Origin: Croceivirga sp.
GTDB lineage: Bacteria > Bacteroidota > Bacteroidia > Flavobacteriales > Flavobacteriaceae
NCBI GenBank assembly: GCA_028281025.1
Contig: JANQKR010000016.1
Coordinates: forward strand, 124,001-188,000
Reading direction: 5' to 3'
Length of the DNA stretch: 64,000 bases
A model generated the notes under the pieces. That model saw only the letters and a program-made list of their open reading frames with translations, was not told the DNA's origin and did not search any database. The stretch's first letter is position 1. Each line of letters begins with the position of its first letter. Shown here piece by piece: positions 46,430-54,770 of this stretch. The position numbers were made by a program, and so were the translations under genes.

Positions 46430-47788
46430 TTAATTTCTAGAACCTGGGGAGAAATCTTCTGGAGCATTTTGTGGTTGGTTCAGTGTTCCTGCTCTTCCCG
46501 AGTCATTAAAAATAGTCCATTCCAAAAAAGTATAGGTTGGATTTCCCGTGGAAATTTCAGGATTCCTAACCGCCCTACCATCCTCAAACTCATGATTGGT
46601 CCCGGAACCGTCCTCACCTACCACCCCAAAGACATCGATTACGGTTCCAAAAGGATCTACCAGCTCCAGATTATCATCCCCATTGGAATCTGCAGGACTA
46701 TTGGTGCCAACCCCCAAATCCGGTGGGAAGCCATAGACCGTTTCAAAGGCTGTGGCATTAGGGGAAATGACCAAAGTACTTTCCGCATCAATTACCAACC
46801 CTGTAAGGTCGATCATGGAACTGACATCGGTATTGGCATTGGTATATCTACGAATGGACCAACCGTTTAAATCCAAAGGCGTACTGGCCGAATTGTACAA
46901 TTCCAAAAATCGGGCATCGGCATTGTTGTTGGGGTCTGCCAATTCTGAAAAGAAAAGGGTATTGGAGGTAAATTCCGTAATTAATGCTGCACACCTTTCA
47001 TTGCCGAAGTCAATATCGCCCATATCCCTAATGGCCAAAAAATAATCGTCATTTTCCCTCAAAAGTACCCCTGCTATGGAGCCTTTGCCCCGAGGAAGGG
47101 GTTCCGCCTGAAAATCTGAAAACCCACTGTTCAATAAGGTCAATCCATCATCGGAACAGTCAATAAGATGACGTTCCGTCCCTTCTCCCTTTACAGCGAA
47201 GATGCTGTCCAATTCCTCCTCGACCACCTCCATATCCCGAAATTGTACCAGGGTATTGGTCATTGTGGCATTTAACTCGGAAATGGCAACCTCCCTTGGA
47301 ACGATATCCGCAAAAGCATCACAGGAAACAAAAATATGTTCAGGGACCATTAGGGAAGGTAACCGACCCACCGAAGTTGTCCCAAACGCAGCAAAGGTTC
47401 CTCCCAACTTAAAAACATCCTTACTTTGGCCCAGGTACAATCCCTTTAATTTGATGAGAATCCTACTGCCTTCTGGAAACAGCAAGCAATTGTCCCGAAC
47501 ATCAATTTCAATTTGGAAACCTTCCGAAGGATTGATCGGACTATCCTGAAAGTGCAGCACACTAAAGAAGTTCTTGGCCCTATCCGAAGAAACCACGTAT
47601 CCTTCAATCACCCAATCTTCTTGGATTTGTAAAATTTCCCCTTGGTAGAGGGATTTCACTTCGGAAAAAGTAACATTTGCTTCAATACCCGAAGTGCAGC
47701 CACTTTCAGGAGCATCAAATTCATTGGTATTGCCACAGGAAGAGAGCAAAACACAGGAGCCTATGAAAGGTGAGAGTATTTTTATCAT
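46430..47788 (-). CDS. DUF5689 and lamin-tail domain lipoprotein
   Basis: The 452-residue lipoprotein (lipobox LLSSC, with Cys18) has an N-terminal DUF5689-type OB-like region (about residues 35-260: IEGYVVSSDRAKNFFSVLHFQD) and a C-terminal lamin-tail domain (about 290-400: FLELYNSASTPLDLNGWSIRRY). This combination is common in surface proteins of marine Bacteroidota, some linked to nucleases or phosphatases, but here no catalytic domain is seen. It heads the minus-strand operon of ankyrin, Nudix and omega-amidase genes. Confidence 0.82.
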   Translation of the reverse strand: MIKILSPFIGSCVLLSSCGNTNEFDAPESGCTSGIEANVTFSEVKSLYQGEILQIQEDWVIEGYVVSSDRAKNFFSVLHFQDSPINPSEGFQIEIDVRDNCLLFPEGSRILIKLKGLYLGQSKDVFKLGGTFAAFGTTSVGRLPSLMVPEHIFVSCDAFADIVPREVAISELNATMTNTLVQFRDMEVVEEELDSIFAVKGEGTERHLIDCSDDGLTLLNSGFSDFQAEPLPRGKGSIAGVLLRENDDYFLAIRDMGDIDFGNERCAALITEFTSNTLFFSELADPNNNADARFLELYNSASTPLDLNGWSIRRYTNANTDVSSMIDLTGLVIDAESTLVISPNATAFETVYGFPPDLGVGTNSPADSNGDDNLELVDPFGTVIDVFGVVGEDGSGTNHEFEDGRAVRNPEISTGNPTYTFLEWTIFNDSGRAGTLNQPQNAPEDFSPGSRN

Positions 47789-47824
47789 AAAATAGTTGGT
47801 TGGTATTCTTAATTATAAATGAGT

Positions 47825-48787
47825 TCAATGTATGCTTTTAAAAAAATTCAATGTCCTTTCTTCGGCATAGCTAATATTCCTTCTACCCCAAAAACCAACA
47901 TGACCTCCAAATTCGGGAACCTCCAGGAAAAGGTTGGGATTGTCCTTGGCTTCTTTGTACGGATAACAGGCCTCTCCCAAAAAGGAATCGTCCTTGGCAT
48001 TTATAATCAAACTAGGTGTAGTAATGTTAGGCAGGAATTGCCTGGAACTGCATTGGGCATAATAATCCAAGGCATCTGCAAACCCATGGGCAGGGGCGGT
48101 ATAGGCATCATCAAAGTCCTTAAGGGTACTGATTTTGTTAATGGCGCCCTCTGAAATTTTTGTAGGAAAAAGTTGTTGTTTCTTGCGAAGTTTGGCCAAT
48201 AAATGTTTCTTGAAACGCGCAGAATACAAAACGTTCTTTGATCGCAATAATTGGTCACAGGCATCTTTCAAGTCACAGGGGACCGAAACCGCTACCGCTG
48301 CTGTTACTTCTTTAGGTACGGGATTCCCTTCCCCGAGGTATTTTAAGGCGAGATTACCGCCAAGACTGAACCCCAGAAGGTATATTTTGGTGTAATCCTT
48401 GGTATTCAAAATATGGCCTATTACCGCCATTAAATCTTTGGTTGCCCCTGAGTGGTAGGAACGGTACAAACGGTTGGGCTGTCCACTGCATCCCCTAAAG
48501 TTAACGGCACAGGTATCAAAATTGTTTTGGGTGAGTTTTTTGGCACTACCGGTAATGTAATGTCGTTGCGCATCGCCTTCCAGACCGTGGAGTAGGATAG
48601 CCACCTTTTCCGTGGGTTGGATGGACTCACTCCAGTCCAAATCCAGGAAATCACCATCCTGGAGTTCCAGACGTTCCCTTTTTTGGATAACACCATGGAC
48701 TTTCCTGATTGCCCCAGCATAAATTGTGGAAAAATGTCCGTTCCTAAAAAGAAAGGGAGGTCGGTAATTGGAGGGAACCAGTGGCAT
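47825..48787 (-). CDS. YheT-family alpha/beta hydrolase
   Basis: The 320-residue protein belongs to the YheT/EMB8 group of alpha/beta hydrolases. The nucleophile elbow is GFSLGG in YLLGFSLGGNLALKYLGE. The family HGLEGDAQRHY motif lies near residue 72. A later DDSF and GGHVGFWG supply the acid and histidine. Known relatives are poorly understood esterases. It lies about 40 bases upstream of the DUF5689 gene and appears to have its own start signals. Confidence 0.88.
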   Translation of the reverse strand: MPLVPSNYRPPFLFRNGHFSTIYAGAIRKVHGVIQKRERLELQDGDFLDLDWSESIQPTEKVAILLHGLEGDAQRHYITGSAKKLTQNNFDTCAVNFRGCSGQPNRLYRSYHSGATKDLMAVIGHILNTKDYTKIYLLGFSLGGNLALKYLGEGNPVPKEVTAAVAVSVPCDLKDACDQLLRSKNVLYSARFKKHLLAKLRKKQQLFPTKISEGAINKISTLKDFDDAYTAPAHGFADALDYYAQCSSRQFLPNITTPSLIINAKDDSFLGEACYPYKEAKDNPNLFLEVPEFGGHVGFWGRRNISYAEERTLNFFKSIH

Positions 48788-48823
48788 TTCCCTAAGATAT
48801 AAAAAGCTTGATTTATCAAGACA

Positions 48824-49798
48824 TTACTTTGGGAAAATCTCCAAAAGCTTGTGCTGTTCCTCAACGGCTTCTTTAAATTCCGACTTCAATTTATCGGTCA
48901 ATTCGGCAATGGAAAGGGTCTCCTCAATTAGTGCAGACCCCTGTCCCGCAGACCAAATGGTCTTCCAGGCTTTGTGCTCCGTATCCAATTCTTTTCCAAA
49001 ATCGACTTTTTGATCTTTTTTCAAATCTTCAGCGGACAACCCGGCCGCTTCCAGACTCTTGGACAAAAAGTTGGCATGTACTCCAGAAATTGCGGCAGTG
49101 TAGGTTACATCACTTGCTCCGGCATCAATAATCATCTGCCGGTAGGCCTCAGGGGCCTTACTTTCCTTTACATTGATGAACCGGGTTCCCATATAGGCCA
49201 AATCCGCACCCATCTGCATGGCTGAGGCAATGTCCCGCCCAGTACTGATACAGCCGGAAAGGATGATGGTCTTATCAAAGAATTGTTTGGTTTCGGCCAC
49301 CAAGGTCATTGGATTTATGATTCCGGCATGACCCCCAGCTCCCGCGGCCACCAAAATCAGGCCATCCACTCCAGCCCCGGCAGCTTTCTGCGCATGGCGT
49401 TTTTTAATCACATCATGGAACACCAATCCGCCATAGCTATGGATCGCATCCACAACCATTTGAACGGCACCCAAAGAAGTGATGACCAGGGGAACCTGAT
49501 GTTTCACACACAATCTTACATCCGTTTCCACCCTGGGATTTGTTGGGTGCACAATAATATTTACTCCAAAAGGTGCTGCCTTCTTACCGGTTTCCTGCTC
49601 CCAATTGGCCAGCTCCGTTTTTATTTCAACCAACCATTCCTCAAAACCCTCACTGGTTCTTTGGTTCAAAGCGGGAAAGGTGCCCACTATTCCATTCTTG
49701 CAACATTCGATGACCAGCTTAGGACCGGATATCAAAAACATAGGGGCGGCAATTGCAGGAAGGGAGAGTGTATTTATAAAGTCGGCTTTTGGGTTCAT
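48824..49798 (-). CDS. Nitronate monooxygenase (2-nitropropane dioxygenase family)
   Basis: This FMN enzyme family oxidises alkyl nitronates, toxic nitro compounds. The 324-residue protein has the TIM-barrel motifs PAIAAPMFLISGPKLV, the active-site histidine in AAGAGGHAGIINP and the phosphate-binding ILSGCISTGRDIASAMQMGADLAYMGTRF. It is divergent from a thioesterase gene, with a 14 bp palindrome in between. Substrate in this organism unknown; some family members act in fatty acid metabolism. Confidence 0.9.
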   Translation of the reverse strand: MNPKADFINTLSLPAIAAPMFLISGPKLVIECCKNGIVGTFPALNQRTSEGFEEWLVEIKTELANWEQETGKKAAPFGVNIIVHPTNPRVETDVRLCVKHQVPLVITSLGAVQMVVDAIHSYGGLVFHDVIKKRHAQKAAGAGVDGLILVAAGAGGHAGIINPMTLVAETKQFFDKTIILSGCISTGRDIASAMQMGADLAYMGTRFINVKESKAPEAYRQMIIDAGASDVTYTAAISGVHANFLSKSLEAAGLSAEDLKKDQKVDFGKELDTEHKAWKTIWSAGQGSALIEETLSIAELTDKLKSEFKEAVEEQHKLLEIFPK

Positions 49799-49831
49799 GG
49801 TCTTTTATTTAAATGATCTGGATAATTATTT

Positions 49832-49864
49832 TTGATGACTTACACCAAAACTAGCGTATTTTTG
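49832..49864 (+). promoter_or_regulatory. Predicted thioesterase promoter
   Basis: TTG at 49832-49834, 22 bases, then TATTTTTG at 49857-49864, a perfect -7 match. A second -7-like element, TATTTTTA at 49886-49893, lies four bases before the ATG, with the palindrome at 49872-49885 in between. Confidence 0.45.
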
Positions 49865-49871
49865 TCAATTG

Positions 49872-49885
49872 TTATGCATGCATAA
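49872..49885. promoter_or_regulatory. 14 bp palindrome in the divergent promoter region
   Basis: TTATGCATGCATAA is a perfect palindrome located between two predicted -7 elements and between divergent genes. It is a candidate operator. No regulator gene is next to it. Confidence 0.35.
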
Positions 49886-49897
49886 TATTTTTAGCCT

Positions 49898-50371
49898 ATG
49901 TTTTTTAAGGAAATTGAGATTCGATGGAGTGATATGGATGCGAACAGGCATTTGGCCAATTCCGCTTATTTGGATTTTGGAAGCCATACCCGGGTCGACT
50001 TTCTGGCGAGTGTGGGTTTTGACCAAAAATATATGGCAGCCCATCAAATTGGTCCCGTTGTTTTCTACGAACACATCTATTATTTCCAGGAGGTCTTTCC
50101 TGGTAAGCCCATAAAGGTTTCCCTGGATTTAAAGGGATTAAGTGGGGATGGAAAGTTTTTTGAGTTTCATCACGACTTCTATGATTCCAACGGAAAAAAC
50201 TTTGCACATACGGAACTCATGGGGGGTTGGATGGATTTAAAGACTCGAAAACTAATCGACTTACCAAAGGAAATCCTCACACGATTCAATGCAATCCCAA
50301 AAGACACCGATTTTAAGGTTCTGACCAAAGCCGATACCCGAAAGTTTGCCAAAAGGCCTGTGGACCTATAA
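49898..50371 (+). CDS. Hotdog-fold acyl-CoA thioesterase
   Basis: The 157-residue protein belongs to the 4HBT-type hotdog thioesterases. The N-terminal motif EIEIRWSDMDANRHLANSAYLDF contains the family Asp in SDMDANRHL, and the long helix and strands fit. Such enzymes hydrolyse acyl-CoA or acyl-ACP esters in the cytoplasm. It reads in the same direction as the DUF763 gene, 42 bases upstream of it. Confidence 0.88.
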   Translation: MFFKEIEIRWSDMDANRHLANSAYLDFGSHTRVDFLASVGFDQKYMAAHQIGPVVFYEHIYYFQEVFPGKPIKVSLDLKGLSGDGKFFEFHHDFYDSNGKNFAHTELMGGWMDLKTRKLIDLPKEILTRFNAIPKDTDFKVLTKADTRKFAKRPVDL

Positions 50372-50413
50372 GTTGTTTGCCGAATCTCCTATCTTTAAGG
50401 AAACCATTTTTCA

Positions 50414-51631
50414 ATGCCCCGTTCCGGAACGGCAGATTTGACCTTGCACGGTGGCCATGTACCACCCTGGCTCTTCAATAGAATGAAGGGGCTCGCCCTT
50501 CCCATGGTGGAAGCCATTATCCATGAGCACGGGAAAGAAGGCTTTATTGAGCGTTTGGCCCATCCCTTCTGGTTCCAAAGTTTTGGTACGGTCATTGGTA
50601 TGGACTGGAACTCTTCCGGTGTTACCACCACGGTTTTAAATGTTTTGAAACAGGTTATTGCCCCGGTTTCCCAACAACTGGGTATCTATGTCTGTGGGGG
50701 CAAGGGAAAACATTCCTTAAAAACCCCTCAGGAACTTATCCAAGTAGGGATGAAAACTGGCCTGGATGGCAACGAACTGGCGCGGAACAGTAAGCTCAGC
50801 GCCAAAGTGGACAACACCGCCCTACAGGACGGATATCAACTCTACATCCATAATTTTTTGGTAACGGATACGGGAGCGTGGACCGTAGTACAACAGGGGA
50901 TGAATCCAAAAAATGGTAAGGCCCGGCGCTATCACTGGCATTCCGGTTCCATAACCAATTTTGTGCGGGAACCCCATACCGCCGTTTGTGGTGAACACCA
51001 CGGAAATATCCTGAATCTTGTGCATAAAGAAGCCGAAGTGACCCAAAATGCCATCCTGGAAATCTCAAAGGAACATCCGGATAAAATCATCAAGGAACTT
51101 CCCCATTTGATTGTCCCCGGATACCACAATATCAAGGCTAAGGACGTTGACCTGAAACGCTTGGGAAGTGTCCTCTGGTTGGCCCAGGAAAATGAAACCC
51201 AAAAATTTGAGGAACTTTTATTGCTAAAGGGCCTTGGACCAAGAACCTTACAATCCCTTACCCTGGTGAGCGAAGTCATCCATGGTACACCTTCACGTTT
51301 TGCAGATCCGGCCCGATTTGCCTTTGCCCATGGCGGTAAGGATGCTACCCCTTTTCCCGTACCGACCAAAGTGTATGATGAGGTCATCATGACCATGAAA
51401 ACCGCTGTGGACAAGGCCAAAATTGGTAGAACGGACAAATTAAAGGCGATTCAGAAACTCACCGAAATGGCACAAAGGGCAGAAAAGCATTTTGTCCCCA
51501 ATCAAAATTTTGATGCCCTGGTCAAAAAAGAAAATGAAGCATCCCATACCTATGGGGGGCGGAGTGTTTTTGGCTACGCCAAACCTCCCAAGGGTAAGCA
51601 ATTGAATTTATTTGAGGATTTTAACGATTAA
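50414..51631 (+). CDS. DUF763 protein with helix-hairpin-helix
   Basis: The 405-residue protein matches DUF763, a family I know mainly from archaea and thermophiles. The N-terminus is RSGTADLTLHGGHVPPWL, the middle has YHWHSGSITNFVREPHTAVCGEHHG with several His residues and one Cys, and a helix-hairpin-helix-like element LLLLKGLGPRTLQSL lies around residues 270-285. That element hints at DNA or RNA binding. Biochemical role unknown. Its end overlaps the convergent EamA gene by four bases. Confidence 0.85.
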   Translation: MPRSGTADLTLHGGHVPPWLFNRMKGLALPMVEAIIHEHGKEGFIERLAHPFWFQSFGTVIGMDWNSSGVTTTVLNVLKQVIAPVSQQLGIYVCGGKGKHSLKTPQELIQVGMKTGLDGNELARNSKLSAKVDNTALQDGYQLYIHNFLVTDTGAWTVVQQGMNPKNGKARRYHWHSGSITNFVREPHTAVCGEHHGNILNLVHKEAEVTQNAILEISKEHPDKIIKELPHLIVPGYHNIKAKDVDLKRLGSVLWLAQENETQKFEELLLLKGLGPRTLQSLTLVSEVIHGTPSRFADPARFAFAHGGKDATPFPVPTKVYDEVIMTMKTAVDKAKIGRTDKLKAIQKLTEMAQRAEKHFVPNQNFDALVKKENEASHTYGGRSVFGYAKPPKGKQLNLFEDFND

Positions 51632-52521
51632 GGCCTTGCCCTAACCTTCCTACTTGCCAAATACACCCCCAATAAAACCAGGGAAGCAGCCAAAATTTTT
51701 ACTGAGGTCAGCGTGTCCTTTCCCGTTAGCAACGCAAAAAGGATTCCGAAAAGTGGTTGCACATAGATGAAAGCCCCTATGGTACTTGCCCTTAACTCGG
51801 TCATGGCAAAGATGTTGAACAAATAGGTGCAGAAGGTAGTCCCGACAACGACAAAGGCAATCACGCCATAGGCCCAAAGCGGCATGGTAGTCCATTCAAT
51901 CTCCAGAAAATCGCCAAAAGTGACGGGGAAATTAATGATGACCGCAATAGTGAACAGCCAACGCATTAAGGTAAAGGGATGGTATTTTTCCACCAGTTTC
52001 TTGGCTACGATCAAATAGCCGGCATAGGCCAGCGAATTAAGAATAAACAGACTGTTTCCCAAAGGGATATTGGGGGCATCCTTCCGTATTTCCGCGCCAA
52101 AAAGGACAAGCATAAGGGCCCCTATAAATCCAAGGGCAATACCAAACCCCTTATTTTTTGTAATCCTTTCTTCCAAAAACACGGCACTGAGGACGACCAC
52201 GATAATGGGACTAATGGTAATAAGCACCGCACTGTTTATGGGCGTGGACAGTTCCAAGCCTTTAAAAAAGGAGAGCATATTGATGACCATGCCCAATAAT
52301 GCGGCAACAACCATCCGCAACCAATCCTGATGCGCTATCCTTTCCCTTGGACCCAAAAAGGAAATGCACCAAAAAAGGATGGCGGCGCCTACCACGCGCA
52401 AAAAAATAAAGGCAAATGGGGTAACGTAGATAGGCATTACCCCTTTTGCGATGGTATGGTTAATACCGTAAATTATGGTGGCCCCAATGGCGGCCAGAAA
52501 GGCAAGGTTGCGTTTGCTCAT
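51628..52521 (-). CDS. EamA-family (DMT) transporter
   Basis: The 297-residue inner-membrane protein has ten predicted spans with the duplicated EamA layout (GATIIYGINHTIAKGVMP in the first half, then GAFIYVQPLFGILFALL in the second). Such proteins export amino acids, metabolites or drugs. Its start overlaps the stop of the ArsC-like gene as ATGA, so the two are co-translated. Substrate unknown. Confidence 0.88.
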   Translation of the reverse strand: MSKRNLAFLAAIGATIIYGINHTIAKGVMPIYVTPFAFIFLRVVGAAILFWCISFLGPRERIAHQDWLRMVVAALLGMVINMLSFFKGLELSTPINSAVLITISPIIVVVLSAVFLEERITKNKGFGIALGFIGALMLVLFGAEIRKDAPNIPLGNSLFILNSLAYAGYLIVAKKLVEKYHPFTLMRWLFTIAVIINFPVTFGDFLEIEWTTMPLWAYGVIAFVVVGTTFCTYLFNIFAMTELRASTIGAFIYVQPLFGILFALLTGKDTLTSVKILAASLVLLGVYLASRKVRARP

Positions 52522-52871
52522 CCGTGCAAAGCGGCCTTGGCACCGTCAACCTGTTTTTTGGCGTTGCCAATAAAGATTTGGTCATCCACCACAACCACAG
52601 GTCGTTTTAAAAAGGTGTAATGTTCCAAAATGAGGTTTTTATAATCGTCCTCACCCAATTCCTGATTGTTCAAACCACGTTGACGAAATAACATCGCGCG
52701 TCTGCTGAACAGGGATTCATAGGAGTCTGTCAATGCCCTCATTTCCTCCAGTTCTTCCGGGCTTACCCCTTTCGACTTGATTTCCCTCACCTCAACCCCA
52801 TCCAAAGGTTGAAGTTCCGCCAAAATCTTTTGGCAGGTTTTACAGCTCTCCAAGTGGAATATCTTTTTCAT
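52518..52871 (-). CDS. ArsC/Spx-family thioredoxin-fold protein
   Basis: The 117-residue protein has the N-terminal CKTCQ motif (CxxC) near residue 10 and the late ILEHYTFLKRPVVVVDDQIFIGN stretch of the ArsC/Spx fold. It does not carry the CX5R arsenate reductase pattern in clear form, so a thiol-based regulatory or redox role is as likely as arsenate reduction. It overlaps the EamA gene by four bases and lies 30 bases after the SDR gene. Confidence 0.82.
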   Translation of the reverse strand: MKKIFHLESCKTCQKILAELQPLDGVEVREIKSKGVSPEELEEMRALTDSYESLFSRRAMLFRQRGLNNQELGEDDYKNLILEHYTFLKRPVVVVDDQIFIGNAKKQVDGAKAALHG

Positions 52872-52901
52872 ATGTTTGATTTTCTATTAAAGTTTGATTT
52901 C

Positions 52902-53504
52902 CTATTCGTAAATGCGGATAATGTTGCCATTATCCCTACCCAGTACACTCCTCACATATCCATTGACCACCTTGGACATTGAAACTGGATTGTGCCCTGG
53001 AAAATAATCCTTGTATTTTTCATAGGCATCCTCCACCATTCCGGCCGAAACCGCATTCAGGCGCAACCCATTGACCAGTTCCAAAGATGCCGCTTTTACA
53101 AAGCTATGAATTGCCCCGTTTACCATAGCTGCACTTGCCGTTTTTTCCACCGGGTCATCTGCTAAAATTCCCGTGGTCAAGGTTATGGAACCATTGGGGT
53201 TTACATACGATCGACCGATTCTGGTAAGATTTACCTGCCCCATGAGTTTACTTTTGAATCCGATATAATAATCTTCTTCACTAAGTGTTTGGAAGGTAGC
53301 CCACTTTGCCTCTCCCGCAATACAGATTATGGCATCCACGGTACCGGTTTGGGCAAACATGTTTTCAATTGAGGTACTGGATTCCATATCCACGGGAACA
53401 TCACCCTTTGTCCTTCCGGCAACAATAACCGAATGGTCCGTTTTAAAATGGGCGGTAACTTTTCTTCCTATGGTCCCATTTCCCCCTACTATCAATATTT
53501 TCAT
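52902..53504 (-). CDS. Short-chain dehydrogenase/reductase
   Basis: The protein of 200 residues starts MKILIVGGNGTIGRKVTAHF, a Rossmann dinucleotide site (GGNGTIGR). It continues with the NAD-binding-fold pattern (DAIICIAGEA). The frame is open upstream to 53588, but Met at 53504 is the family start. The canonical SDR YxxxK pair is not visible. The corresponding region reads KTASAAMVNGAIHSFVKAAS, so the protein belongs to a short, divergent SDR group. Substrate unknown. It follows the racemase gene after 31 bases. Confidence 0.8.
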   Translation of the reverse strand: MKILIVGGNGTIGRKVTAHFKTDHSVIVAGRTKGDVPVDMESSTSIENMFAQTGTVDAIICIAGEAKWATFQTLSEEDYYIGFKSKLMGQVNLTRIGRSYVNPNGSITLTTGILADDPVEKTASAAMVNGAIHSFVKAASLELVNGLRLNAVSAGMVEDAYEKYKDYFPGHNPVSMSKVVNGYVRSVLGRDNGNIIRIYE

Positions 53505-53535
53505 TTCGTTCTTCTCTAGGTATAACTTCGGTTTT

Positions 53536-54231
53536 TCAACGCAGGGCGAAATCCACAGCTGCCTTGGATTGAAGCATTGTGGTATCAAAAGTGGGAATGG
53601 CGACCTCCGCTCCGGGAATTAGAATGGGTAATTCCGTACATCCCAGGATAACACCTTCGGCACCCTCCTTTTTTAGGTTCCCAATGATTTCCAAACACCG
53701 TTCCCTGGCCTCATTTGTAAATACCCCCTTGACCAACTCACCATAAATTAAGTCCTGTAAATAGCCCCTTTCTTTCGGGGAAGGAACGAGCACCTCCAAA
53801 TTGAAATCCTCGGTCAGGATTTTGGTATAAAAATCCTTTTCCATAGTGAATTGGGTTCCCAAAAGCCCCACCTTTTTAAGTTTTCTTTCGCTAATGGCTG
53901 CACCTGTAGCGGTGGCAATATGCAAAAATGGCACTGAAATGGCCCGATTGATGAATTCGGCCACAAGATGTATGGTGTTGGTCCCCAAAATAACCACATC
54001 CGATCCTGCGGTTTCAAGTCGTTTGGCCTCTTTGGCCATCAATTGGCCTATGGCATCCCAATCGCCTTCAAAAGACAGTTTCTCAATTCCTGAAAAGTCA
54101 ACGGAACTCATTAAAATCCTTGCCGAATGGGAACCACCAAGTCTTTCTGCCACGATTTGGTTCAGGTATTCGTAATAGAATTTGGAGGATTGCCAACTCA
54201 TTCCCCCAATCAATCCAATGGTTTTCATCAT
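53536..54231 (-). CDS. Aspartate/glutamate racemase-family protein lacking one catalytic Cys
   Basis: The 231-residue protein is close in sequence to YgeA-type amino acid racemases (MKTIGLIGGMSWQSSKFYYEYL, SVPFLHIATATGAAI, DTTMLQSKAAVDF). The second catalytic Cys is in ILGCTELPIL. At the first site, E. coli YgeA has LCTNTMH while this protein has LGTNTIH, so one of the two acid-base cysteines is Gly. Two-base racemisation would then need another residue, or the enzyme has a different reaction. It starts four bases after a 42-codon ORF. Confidence 0.82.
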   Translation of the reverse strand: MMKTIGLIGGMSWQSSKFYYEYLNQIVAERLGGSHSARILMSSVDFSGIEKLSFEGDWDAIGQLMAKEAKRLETAGSDVVILGTNTIHLVAEFINRAISVPFLHIATATGAAISERKLKKVGLLGTQFTMEKDFYTKILTEDFNLEVLVPSPKERGYLQDLIYGELVKGVFTNEARERCLEIIGNLKKEGAEGVILGCTELPILIPGAEVAIPTFDTTMLQSKAAVDFALR

Positions 54232-54234
54232 CGT

Positions 54235-54363
54235 TTATTTGGTTTTTGACAGTTCTTCCGCTCCTTCAATTCTAATACGTTGCAACCACTTTGTCAATCG
54301 GGATGTTCTATTTCCCTCCCTCTCGGTTTTTACGGCTGCATTACAGGCAATGCTACAATCCAT
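54235..54363 (-). CDS. Possible 42-residue protein
   Basis: A short frame starts at ATG 54363 and ends four bases before the racemase start. It reads MDCSIACNAAVKTEREGNR and continues with TSRLTKWLQRIRIEG. It is basic, with two Cys spaced CSIAC and an amphipathic C-terminal helix. It fills the gap between the ArsR-type gene and the racemase gene. No homologue is recognised. The placement between two same-strand genes is the only support. Confidence 0.3.
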   Translation of the reverse strand: MDCSIACNAAVKTEREGNRTSRLTKWLQRIRIEGAEELSKTK

Positions 54364-54421
54364 GGTATTTGTTTTAATATTTATAATTCGCAAAATCTAG
54401 ATATGTTTGAATCAAAAAAAA

Positions 54422-54724
54422 TTAAAGTTCTTTTTTTAAGGCCTCCAAATACTCCCGTATCACTTCTTCATTCCTTCGGTAATAGGTCCACTTCCCGTGC
54501 CTTGTGGGAATTACCAAATTGGCATTTTGCATTGCGTTCAAATAGGTTGAGATCGTAGACTGGGACAATCCCGTTTTATCCTGGATATACCCTACGCATA
54601 CGCCGTCATCAAAATGGTCAATGTCCTGGTGGGGAGGGAAATTCCCTTCCGGATCCTTAAGCCATTTGAGGATTTGAACCCGGGTCTTATTGGACAGTAT
54701 TTTACTTATTTCAATTATATTCAC
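54422..54724 (-). CDS. ArsR-family winged-helix regulator
   Basis: The 100-residue protein has the ArsR/SmtB helix-turn-helix (IQDKTGLSQSTISTYLNAMQNANLV) and wing (GKWTYYRRNEE). The metal-binding ELCVCDL motif of true metal sensors is absent; a single Cys occurs in DGVCVGY. It heads a minus-strand run (small ORF, racemase, SDR, ArsC-like, EamA) and is divergent from the DinB-family gene across a perfect inverted repeat. Signal unknown. Confidence 0.88.
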   Translation of the reverse strand: MNIIEISKILSNKTRVQILKWLKDPEGNFPPHQDIDHFDDGVCVGYIQDKTGLSQSTISTYLNAMQNANLVIPTRHGKWTYYRRNEEVIREYLEALKKEL

Positions 54725-54750
54725 CTTGCGAAGATAAACAATATATTTAT

Positions 54751-54770
54751 ATATCTAGAAAATTAGATAT
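54751..54770. promoter_or_regulatory. Inverted repeat operator between the ArsR and DinB genes
   Basis: ATATCTA at 54751-54757 and TAGATAT at 54764-54770 form a perfect 7-6-7 inverted repeat that touches the DinB start codon and lies 26 bases from the ArsR start. The half-site ATATCTAGA recurs on the minus strand near 54396-54404, upstream of the small ORF. Confidence 0.6.

Noticed and set aside
54182-54400. 72-residue plus-strand ORF upstream of the racemase
   Set aside because: It overlaps the racemase start region antisense, and the minus-strand 42-codon ORF fits the gene order better.
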